Assembly: GCF_009835145.1 (NCBI RefSeq)
Contig: NZ_APKE01000010.1
Location: forward strand, 62,001-126,000
Length of the DNA stretch: 64,000 nt
Direction of reading: 5' to 3'
Source: Profundibacterium mesophilum KAUST100406-0324
GTDB taxonomy: Bacteria > Pseudomonadota > Alphaproteobacteria > Rhodobacterales > Rhodobacteraceae
Below the pieces are notes generated by a model, which ran no database searches, was not told where the DNA came from, and saw only the letters and a list, made by a program, of their open reading frames with translations. How positions within the stretch are numbered: position 1 is the first letter of the stretch; every line of letters begins with the position of its first letter. Made by a program: the position numbers and the translations under genes. Below are positions 1 through 8,300 of this stretch, piece after piece.

Positions 1-1274
1 ATCTCGACGCCGAATTGTCCGCTCTGGTCGCGTCCGGGCAGGCTGAGCACTACGGCGGCCCGGTCACATCGGCCCTTTTCAATGGGGCGGCCATGACCTT
101 CGTCGCCACGGGATGCCCCGGCTTCGATGCGGCGGTGCACGCGCTGGTCACGGCGGCGCGCTGCCCGGTCAACGTGGTCGACCAGCCCGACCTGTGCGAC
201 CTGACCACGCCGTCCATCGTGGATCGTGACCCGGTCGTGGTGGCCATCGGCACGGAAGGAACGGCGCCGGTTCTGGGACGCCAGATCAAGACGCAGATCG
301 AGCAGATGCTGGTCCCGAATCTCGGCGGCTTGGCCGCGCTTGCGGGGCGGATGCGCAGTGCCGTCGCCGGCCGCGTCCCACGTGCGGGACGGCGCGACTT
401 CTGGCGCTGGGTGTTCGCCGACGCACCCCGCCATAGCTGGACGCGAGGTGCGGAGCGGGAGGCGGCGCGTCTCGTCAAGGATGCGCTCGCGGCGGGTGGC
501 GCGCCTTCGACCTCGCCGAATGGGTCCGTCGCCTATGTGGGTGCGGGCCCCGGCGCGCGCGACCTGCTGACCTTGCGTGCGGTGCAACGATTGCAGGAAG
601 CGGACGTGATTTTCTACGATCGTCTGGTCGATGGCGACGTGTTGGAACTGGCGCGCCGCGATGCCGAGCGGGTGTTCGTCGGCAAGGTGGTCGGTGCGCA
701 TGCCTGGCCTCAGGATCGCATCGACGCCGCCGTCGTCGCCGAGGCGCGCCGGGGACGCCGCGTCGTTCGTCTCAAGTCAGGCGATCCGGGGATCTTCGGA
801 CGCCTGGACGAAGAACTGCGCGCTGCCGAAGCCGCGGGGATTGCTACGGAAATCGTGCCCGGCGTCACGGCGGCCTGCGCGGCGGCCGCGAGCGCCGGGC
901 AGCCCCTGACCCGGCGCGGCGAAACAGACACTCTGGTGCTGACGGCGGCCCGCTCGCAGAACGACGGCTCGATCCCTGACCTCGCACGCCATATCCGGGC
1001 GGGCACGACGCTGGCCATCTACATGGGGGTCTCGGCATCAGACGAAATCTCGAACCAGCTCCTTTCGGCGAAGGTCTCCCCTGATGCACCGGTCAGTGTC
1101 ATGGCGAATGTATCAAAGCGCAACGAAACCTTGATCAAGACGACCGTATCCGAGATGAGCGCGACGATCGCCCAGAGCGGCATCACGGGGTGCGCCATCA
1201 TATCGGTCACGCTTCCACACCGGTCCGGGCTGGCCACGTGCGGGCAGCATGTCCTGTACGATCTAGGCGCATAG
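1..1274 (+). CDS. cysG: Siroheme synthase CysG (5' end outside window)
   Basis: The reading frame is open to the window edge, so the N-terminus is missing. The visible start is the tail of the precorrin-2 dehydrogenase/ferrochelatase module (NVVDQPDLCD, then VAIGTEGTAPVL). From about base 523 follows a complete uroporphyrinogen-III C-methyltransferase module with the signatures YVGAGPGARDLLTLRA, RLKSGDPGIFGR and VPGVTAACAAAA. In this family the fused enzyme converts uroporphyrinogen III to sirohaem, the cofactor of assimilatory sulfite and nitrite reductases. The Rossmann GGG motif expected at the N-terminus lies upstream of the window. The gene after it is on the other strand. Confidence 0.93.
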   Translation, partial: LDAELSALVASGQAEHYGGPVTSALFNGAAMTFVATGCPGFDAAVHALVTAARCPVNVVDQPDLCDLTTPSIVDRDPVVVAIGTEGTAPVLGRQIKTQIEQMLVPNLGGLAALAGRMRSAVAGRVPRAGRRDFWRWVFADAPRHSWTRGAEREAARLVKDALAAGGAPSTSPNGSVAYVGAGPGARDLLTLRAVQRLQEADVIFYDRLVDGDVLELARRDAERVFVGKVVGAHAWPQDRIDAAVVAEARRGRRVVRLKSGDPGIFGRLDEELRAAEAAGIATEIVPGVTAACAAAASAGQPLTRRGETDTLVLTAARSQNDGSIPDLARHIRAGTTLAIYMGVSASDEISNQLLSAKVSPDAPVSVMANVSKRNETLIKTTVSEMSATIAQSGITGCAIISVTLPHRSGLATCGQHVLYDLGA

Positions 1275-1409
1275 GCAGAGTTCGGGAGCAGCCCCCGGCG
1301 GGACTGCTCACCTTACCACCTTTCCTTGGCGGAGGACTCCGGGCCGGGCGCTGCCGGGGACCGGGACCCTGATCCCGACGGGCTTGCCGATGCAGAGCCG
1401 GGCGGCGGC

Positions 1410-1568
1410 CTATCTCTTGATGATGATATAGAGCGCGTGGACGATGCCGGGCAGGTAGCCGAGGATCGTCAGGATGACGTTGATCCAGAAATGCTTGCCC
1501 AGCCCTTCTTGCAGAAAGACGCCGAGCGGCGGCAGCAGGATCGCGATGATGATACGAATGATGTCCAT
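1410..1568 (-). CDS. Pmp3/YqaE-family small membrane protein
   Basis: A 52-residue protein beginning MDIIRIIIAILLPPLGVFLQ and ending GYLPGIVHALYIIIKR. It has two hydrophobic helices joined by a short loop (EGLGKHFWIN). The LLPPLGVFLQ and LGYLPGIVHA motifs are the hallmark of the UPF0057/Pmp3 proteolipid family, plasma-membrane peptides linked in other organisms to membrane potential and salt or cold stress. The length is normal for the family. It is converging with cysG and lies just downstream of the phosphatase-like gene, also on the minus strand. Role here is unknown. Confidence 0.88.
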   Translation of the reverse strand: MDIIRIIIAILLPPLGVFLQEGLGKHFWINVILTILGYLPGIVHALYIIIKR

Positions 1569-1637
1569 GTGTGATGCGCCCGGATCACCGGGCCTCCTTG
1601 TTCTGCGGTGAATGTCGCGCCTGTCGGAACCCTCCGA

Positions 1638-2735
1638 TCAGTGCGCGTTGGGCGGTGCGGGGTCAACCGGCCGGCTGTCCTGTCCCGCCGCCTCGCGCCC
1701 TTCGGCGATCATTTCGCGGGTTTCCTCGTGATCGTCTTGATCGGCGAGGGGGGCCTCCTGAAGCGCCTCGGTCCCCGGCTCGTATTGCAGCTCCGCGAGG
1801 ACGGGAAAATGATCCGATCCGATATAGGGAAGGCGCCGCAGCTCCACTAGGGTGAAGGAGTTGTCGTGGAAGATATGATCGAGCGGCCATCTCAGAAGGC
1901 GATGACCGGCATGGAAGGTGGTGAACATGCCCCTGCCGCGCCGCGGGTCGAGGGCGCCGCTCATGCGCTGGAACAGCCGCGTGGTATGCGACCAGGCAAC
2001 GTCGTTCATGTCGCCCGCCACGATGGCCGCGCGCCCGGATTGCCGCATTTCCCTGGCGACGAGCAGAAGCTCGGCATCGCGTCCCTCGCTGTCATGATCG
2101 AGATCGGGTGGCCTGGGATGGACACCGAAAAAGTCGATCCACGTTCCCGATGGCAGGCGCACGCCGGTGCGGATGGACGGGATCTCGCCCGACAGGAGGA
2201 ACCGGACATCGTCGGTGTCGAGCGCCAGCTTCGAGAAAAGCTCCATCCCGTAATAGTTGTCCTGGGGCCGCTTGATGCTGTGCGGGTAGGCGTCATCGAG
2301 CGGCTTGAGCCTCTCGTGCCACCACTCATCCGTCTCGACCACGAGCAGCAGATCGGGTTCGACGTCGCGAATGACCGCGAGAAGGGCGTCGGACTGGCGG
2401 TTTTCCATCAGCACGTTCGAGATCATCACCCTGATGCAGGCCTCCGGACGGTGCGACGAGACCTTCATGACCTGAACCGGGGCCGCGACCGTGTAGGGGA
2501 AGATCCGGTAGAGTTGCAGGCCGAGCGCCGGCACGATGGCCGCGAGAAAGAGCGCATCCCAACGGTCGGTGATCCCGAAGAGGGCCAGGTAGCCTACCAG
2601 GAGGATCGCCAGGGCGGTGGCGATCTGCAGGCGGGGAAAATCGCTTATGCGGATCCACCATCTGGCGCTGCGGACCAGGGGAAAGATTGTCAGCACCACG
2701 AAGAAGGCGGCAAGTAGCCAGAAGAGCAACCTCAT
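1638..2735 (-). CDS. Membrane-anchored endonuclease/exonuclease/phosphatase family protein
   Basis: A 365-residue protein. The N-terminal hundred residues hold three hydrophobic segments (MRLLFWLLAAFFVVLTIFPL, a second around 40-55 and a third around 60-80). An EEP-superfamily catalytic domain follows, with ISNVLMENR (metal/substrate loop), VVETDEWW, GVHPRPP, GDMNDVAW and the C-terminal GSDHFPV histidine motif. Family members are Mg2+-dependent phosphodiesterases or phosphatases. The membrane helices and domain orientation suggest a periplasm-facing active site, but the substrate cannot be read. The start chosen places the hydrophobic helix at residue 1; in-frame codons upstream add only basic, non-conserved sequence. 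Confidence 0.82.
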   Translation of the reverse strand: MRLLFWLLAAFFVVLTIFPLVRSARWWIRISDFPRLQIATALAILLVGYLALFGITDRWDALFLAAIVPALGLQLYRIFPYTVAAPVQVMKVSSHRPEACIRVMISNVLMENRQSDALLAVIRDVEPDLLLVVETDEWWHERLKPLDDAYPHSIKRPQDNYYGMELFSKLALDTDDVRFLLSGEIPSIRTGVRLPSGTWIDFFGVHPRPPDLDHDSEGRDAELLLVAREMRQSGRAAIVAGDMNDVAWSHTTRLFQRMSGALDPRRGRGMFTTFHAGHRLLRWPLDHIFHDNSFTLVELRRLPYIGSDHFPVLAELQYEPGTEALQEAPLADQDDHEETREMIAEGREAAGQDSRPVDPAPPNAH

Positions 2736-3087
2736 GATCGGCAATCCTTTTGCGCAACACGGCCAATGATAGCTAAGGCGAACGCGGTGGCAGGCAAGCC
2801 GTCTTGATGGTCTGCTCTGGCGCTTGCGACCAATCAGACGAGCGCGGAGTGACAATGAGCGATCATGCGGGGCGTTTCGTCTGCCGCCGGCCGATGATCA
2901 CAGGTGCCGCCTGAAGGACCCGGCACTGGTCCCGAACGACCGCCGCACGCGTCCGGATCGACATCCTCCCGGCAGCCGCAACGCGCGCCGCGCATGTTTC
3001 ACGGGCGTGGCTGCCGAGGCTGAATCCGAGCGGCGCAGGCCGAACCGATGCGCCACCCGTGCAGGTGAGGCCGGCGATCAAGGCGGG
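2736..3087. other. Intergenic gap between pyrG and the EEP-protein gene
   Basis: About 350 bases with no convincing gene. A 72-codon minus-strand frame (2863-3081) is compositionally arginine-rich and lacks any recognisable motif. The right part follows the pyrG stop codon and the left part is the upstream region of the EEP-protein gene, so a promoter is expected here, but I see no clear consensus elements. Confidence 0.5.
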
Positions 3088-4731
3088 TCAGACCAGGCGG
3101 CTGACCTCCTTCGCGGCGCGCACGAAATCCTTGAACAGCGGGTGGGGGTCGAAAGGCTTCGATTTCAGTTCGGGGTGGAACTGAACCCCGATGAACCAGG
3201 GATGATCGGGAACCTCGACGATTTCCGGCAAGCGTCCGTCGGGCGACATGCCGGAAAAACGCAGGCCGTGGCTCTCAAGCGCGTCGCGATACTTGATATC
3301 CACCTCGTAGCGGTGCCTGTGGCGTTCCTCGATATCGTGCTTGCCATAGATTTCCGCGACCTTGCTGCCCTCGGCGAGCGTCGCCGCATAAGCGCCGAGA
3401 CGCATCGTGCCGCCCTTGTTGTCGAGGACATCACGCGCGATCTTCTGGTTGTCCTTGATCCATTCCTTGAGGTGGAAGATCACCGGCTCGAACCGGGCCG
3501 CGCCGGCCTCGTGATCGAATTCCTGGCTTCCCGCCTTGTCCATGCCGGCGAGGTTGCGCGCGGCCTCGACCACGGCCATCTGCATGCCGAGGCATATACC
3601 CAGATAGGGGATCTTGCGTGTTCGGGCGAATTGCGCGGCCCTGATCTTTCCCTCGGTGCCGCGCTCGCCGAAGCCGCCCGGCACGAGGATCGCATGGAAA
3701 CCCTCGAGCCAGGGGCCGGGATCCTCACGTTCGAAAAGCTCGGCATCGACCCATTCGATCCTCACCTTGACCCGGTTGGCCATGCCGCCATGGGTCAGCG
3801 CCTCGGCAATCGACTTATAGGCATCCTCGAGCTGGGTATACTTGCCCACGATCGCCACGCGCACCTCGCCCTCGGGATTGAAGACGCGGTCCGCGACATC
3901 CTCCCACCGGCTCAGGTTGGGGCGCGGGGCCGGCGAGATGCCGAACGCATCGAGCACGGCCTGATCGAGCCCCTCGCGGTGATAGGCCAGCGGCGCCTCG
4001 TAGATCGACTTGAGGTCGTAGGCGGCGATGACGCTGTCGAGGCGCACGTTGCAGAACAGGGCGAGCTTTTCGCGTTCCTTTTCCGGGATCGCCCGCTCCG
4101 AGCGGCAGACGAGCACATCCGGCGCGATCCCGATCGAGCGCAGTTCCTTGACGCTGTGCTGGGTCGGTTTCGTCTTCAGCTCGCCGGAGGCGGCAATCCA
4201 CGGCAAAAGGGTCAGGTGCATGAAAATGCATTCCCCCCGCGGGCGCTCCTGCGCGAATTGTCGGATCGCTTCGAAGAAGGGCAGCCCTTCGATGTCGCCG
4301 ACGGTGCCGCCAATCTCGCAAAGCTGGAAATCCACCTCGTTGTCGCCGATCGTCAGGAATTCCTTAATCTGATTGGTGACATGGGGAATGACCTGGATCG
4401 TCTTGCCCAGGTAGTCGCCGCGGCGCTCCTTCTCGAGAACGGTGGAGTAGATGCGCCCCGAACTCACCGAATCGGTGTTACGCGCGGCGACACCCGTGAA
4501 GCGCTCGTAATGGCCCAGATCAAGGTCGGTCTCCGCCCCGTCATCGGTAACGAAAACCTCGCCATGTTCGAACGGGCTCATCGTGCCGGGATCGACGTTC
4601 AGATAGGGGTCCAGCTTGCGCAGCCTGACACTGAACCCGCGTGCTTGCAGGAGCGCCCCGAGCGCGGCCGAGGCAAGACCTTTTCCCAAAGATGAAACCA
4701 CACCGCCGGTGATGAAAACATAGCGTGCCAC
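3088..4731 (-). CDS. pyrG: CTP synthase
   Basis: A 547-residue protein with the normal two-domain layout. The synthetase domain starts [20 protein letters not shown] with the ATP-binding [10 protein letters not shown] loop, then [20 protein letters not shown]. The C-terminal class-I glutamine amidotransferase domain has the nucleophile motif GICLGMQM and the His-Glu dyad in VQFHPEL. It amidates UTP to CTP using glutamine and ATP in the cytosol. It lies about 150 bases downstream of secG on the same strand; a secG-pyrG neighbourhood is common in alphaproteobacteria. Confidence 0.98.
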   Translation of the reverse strand: MARYVFITGGVVSSLGKGLASAALGALLQARGFSVRLRKLDPYLNVDPGTMSPFEHGEVFVTDDGAETDLDLGHYERFTGVAARNTDSVSSGRIYSTVLEKERRGDYLGKTIQVIPHVTNQIKEFLTIGDNEVDFQLCEIGGTVGDIEGLPFFEAIRQFAQERPRGECIFMHLTLLPWIAASGELKTKPTQHSVKELRSIGIAPDVLVCRSERAIPEKEREKLALFCNVRLDSVIAAYDLKSIYEAPLAYHREGLDQAVLDAFGISPAPRPNLSRWEDVADRVFNPEGEVRVAIVGKYTQLEDAYKSIAEALTHGGMANRVKVRIEWVDAELFEREDPGPWLEGFHAILVPGGFGERGTEGKIRAAQFARTRKIPYLGICLGMQMAVVEAARNLAGMDKAGSQEFDHEAGAARFEPVIFHLKEWIKDNQKIARDVLDNKGGTMRLGAYAATLAEGSKVAEIYGKHDIEERHRHRYEVDIKYRDALESHGLRFSGMSPDGRLPEIVEVPDHPWFIGVQFHPELKSKPFDPHPLFKDFVRAAKEVSRLV

Positions 4732-4883
4732 TTTGGCATTCCCCCGTGAGTGTCGATATTTGGTTCGCCCAATCGATCGCGCACGGCACCGAAAGGCGCC
4801 GCATCACGGGATTTGAGCAATAGAAGATTCGCGGCATGCTCGCAAGCATGCCAAGGCAAGGACCCCGCTGTGCACGGCGCCGA

Positions 4884-5252
4884 TCAGTCGGCGCGCGGCG
4901 GCGTCAGGGGCGTCGTGTTGCTCGGGGGCGGCAGCAGGTCATTCGCCGGTGGAAGCGTATCCTGGGCATCGCTCTCGGCCACCGGCGCAGGCGCGCCAAG
5001 GCGGTCGACGACAGAACTTCCGGCAGCATTCTGAGCCGCGATCACGGTCAGCACGATGGACGTGGTGATGAAGGCCGCGGCAAAAATCCATGTCATCTTG
5101 CCAAGCGCGGTGGCCGCCGCGCGCGAGGACATCGCGCCGCCGCCGCCGCCGCCGCCCATGCCGAGCCCGCCCCCTTCGGAACGCTGCAGCAAGACCACGC
5201 CGATCAGGCAGAGCGCAAGGATCAGGTGAATGACGAGAACGACGTTTTCCAT
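4884..5252 (-). CDS. secG: Preprotein translocase subunit SecG
   Basis: A 122-residue protein with two transmembrane helices (residues about 3-22 and 53-73) around a glycine-rich cytoplasmic loop containing LLQRSEGGGLGMGGGG, the SecG signature. It is the accessory subunit of the SecYEG channel. After helix two comes a proline-rich tail of about 45 residues ending PPRAD, typical of alphaproteobacterial SecG but longer than the E. coli form. The glycine run is encoded by a perfect GCC/GGC trinucleotide repeat. Confidence 0.95.
   Translation of the reverse strand: MENVVLVIHLILALCLIGVVLLQRSEGGGLGMGGGGGGGAMSSRAAATALGKMTWIFAAAFITTSIVLTVIAAQNAAGSSVVDRLGAPAPVAESDAQDTLPPANDLLPPPSNTTPLTPPRAD
5136..5156. 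repeat. (GCC)7 trinucleotide repeat inside secG
   Basis: Seven perfect GCC units (GGC on the coding strand) encode the polyglycine loop of SecG. An in-frame trinucleotide repeat can vary in length without breaking the gene. Confidence 0.85.
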
Positions 5253-5359
5253 ATGTGCCGGCCTTTGCTTCGTGACCCGTGGTTCCTAAAGCGGCGTGGC
5301 CCGCGCCGCAACCCCCAGCGGCGACGCGCAGCCTTTGCGAGGGGTCGCGCGCGCGCGTA

Positions 5360-8300
5360 TCATGGCGAGATCTGCACCCGGAACGTGACCGACCCCTCCG
5401 CGCCCGCGCCATGATGGCCTGCGCAGTCCCAGCGCAGTGGGCCCGAGTACCCCGAAGAGTTGCTTGCCGGGACGCTGACCGAACAGCTCAGGGCCGGCGA
5501 GACGGCGACGGGGGAAGGGACGGGGGCGGCCAGCCGCGTATAGGGCGGGGTGCGGTCATAAATGATGATATCGGTCGCATTGGCGGGGCTTGGGTTGAGC
5601 AAGGTGATGCGGTATTCAAGGATGTCGCCCAGCGCGCCGCTGTTGGATGTGCCCTCCGGCGTGCCCTGCGTCTCGTTCCGAACGGTCTTGACGAGGATGA
5701 GCTGACCGGTTCCCGCTCCGACCAACAGCCGGTCGGTGTCGAAATCGGTATAGGATTTCGTCGTATCCGCGAATGCGGTCGTGGCATTGAGGCGGTAGCT
5801 GATGCTGCTTCCGGGGCCTGCACCTGCGCTCGCGGTGATCCGCGAGATCAGGCAGACGGTCTCGCCCGCCGCCACGCCCATCGGGGTGCTCACCGGAGTG
5901 TCCGGCGTGCCGTTGCAATCGGTGTCGTGGTATAGGCTGACGCTGAATGCGCCGGCCGGGGCCTGGGCGACCTGCGTATAGGAGAAATCCAGCGTTCCCG
6001 CGGTCGTCGCGCTATAGAGATGCGGCAGGAGGACGACCTGGCCCGGCTCGATGCTCGAGGACTGGTCCTGGGTCAGGGTCGGCAGGCGAATGAGCCCGAT
6101 ATCGAGCTGGCCGTAGCTCGTTCCGCTGGCCGGTACGAAGCTGAAGCTGCCGTCATGCGGGTCGGGATTGCTGGTGCCGGGCAGGGGTGCGGATGTCTCC
6201 GAGATCGTTGTCTGCGTCTGGCTCGGGACAGCCGACAAGGTGATCGAGCCGCTATAGGTCTCCGCGAGCGCGTAGGTCCAGCGGCCGTCTGCGCCGATCT
6301 TCGGGCTGGCCAGAAGCAGTCCGGCATCGTCGAGTATCTGCAACGTGCTGTCGGACGCAGCGCCCTCCTGTCCCGTGCGCGTGCCGTCATGCGCCGTGGC
6401 ACCGCCCGCGCCGTTGTCGATGAAGAGCTGCCCCGAAAGAAGCCGCGATGCTACTCCGAGGCCGATCGTGACGGAAGCCTCGTCGTCATCGGCCAGCCCG
6501 TCATTCAGGTCGTCGGTGAAAATCCCGGTATCGGGGTCGCTGTCAAGATCGGGAAGGGAGCTTGCGATGATCTCCGCCACATTCGTCCTGTCGGACCCTT
6601 GGGTGACCCGCACGCGGATCGAGATCGTCTCGGTGACGCCGGAGAGGATTTCGTCCACGAACCACACGCCGTTCTGGCTGTTGTAATAGTCGCCGGTCGG
6701 CGGGGCCGTGTCGCTGACATACTCGTACCCGTTCGGGATCTTCTCGATGACGGTCACCCCCGACGGCGAGCCGGGCCCGTTATTGGTCACCGAGAGCCGC
6801 CAGTCGATCAGATCGCCTACCGAGGCGGTGGTCACGGGAAGTGATGTTCCGGCACGGAATGCCTCTTTCGTGATCGAAAGGTCGCTGAACTGCGGATCGA
6901 AACCGAAATTGCGCGGCGTGGTGGAAAGGGTGCTGTCGGTGGTGACGTTCACGAGCGGGTTCGACGTGCCGATCTGGGAGCCGGGGGGCAGATCGGCATC
7001 ATTGATATCGACCTCGACCCTGTAGGTGGCCGCGGTCGGCAGGCCGATGAAGGAATAGGTGCCGTCAGCCGCGGTATCGGTGGTGCCGATGAACCCGTCA
7101 TCCGACAAATCGTTCGGAGTGCCGTTATCGGAATATAGGTCGATGCGAATCCCGCCGCCGAGGTTGCTTTCACCCCCGTCGCGTATGTCCGAGCCGTTCT
7201 CGTCGATATAGACATTGCCCCCGAAACCGGAAAGCGGGATGGGCGAGGCGCCGCGGCAGGATGCGCCATCGTTGGTGCCGCCTTCCTCGTCAACGCTCGT
7301 CGCGAGAAGTTGCCGGTTTCCGGTAACGGTATTGATCAGGTAGATGTCATTGGAATTGTTGTCATATGCGTAGAAACGCCCATTTTCATCGAAGAAGGTG
7401 GCGCCATAGCTGCCGTTGTAAATCGCGGGACCGAATTCGGTTACCAGAACGGTGCCCGGCAGGCCGTTATTGCCCGAAACCCGGTAGACCCGATCGGTCG
7501 ATGCGTTGATGCCGTAGATGAACCCGTCCACCGGATTCGCGGCGAAATCCAGCGCGGAGACATTCTGCGACAGGTTGAGCACGCCTGCATCCACCGGATT
7601 GTTGGGGTCGGCGAGATCGAGAAGTTGCCAGGTCGAGTTGTCGATCTTGTAGACCATCACACCGTTGGGCAGGATATCGCCGGCGTTCGATCCGTCAGCG
7701 GCCGTGTTGGGAAGGTTCGGCATCTGTGTGAAATTGCCCGAGCCATCGATGCGCCAGAGTTCGGCTTTCCCGGAGCGCACGCCGTAGATGTATCCATCCA
7801 GTTCGTTATAGCCCCAACCGGCATTCAGGTTCTGCGTGCTCGCGCCGATATCCTGCAGGTTCAGGGTGTAGGAGCCGCCATTATCGGTAAAGCGTAGTTT
7901 CTTGAGCGTCGATTTCTTTGTGGCGATCTGGTAGAGGCCGTTATCACAGGTCACAGGAGGATCGTCTCCGGAGATGGTTACCGAGTAATCCTCCACCTCG
8001 CCGTCGAGGGCGACCGGAACCACCCCCTCGGATGTCGACCAGCGAAAGCGCGCGAATGTCGGGAGCTGGGTGGCGGTGCCGGGCACGGCGACATCGAAGA
8101 CGATCTCTCCGTTGAGCGTGCCGTCCTTGTCGTTCGCGCTTCCGTCTTGAAGGTCGGTGGCAATGCGATCCGCGGGGTCGAACTGCCCGTTCCCGTCGAA
8201 GTCGATCCAGCCCTGCAGATAGGCGACCGCGCCGATCATCGTGCCGCCGACGCTCGTCACCTCGTTGACCTTGACGGTGATCTGCTGCGTGCCGCCGAGA

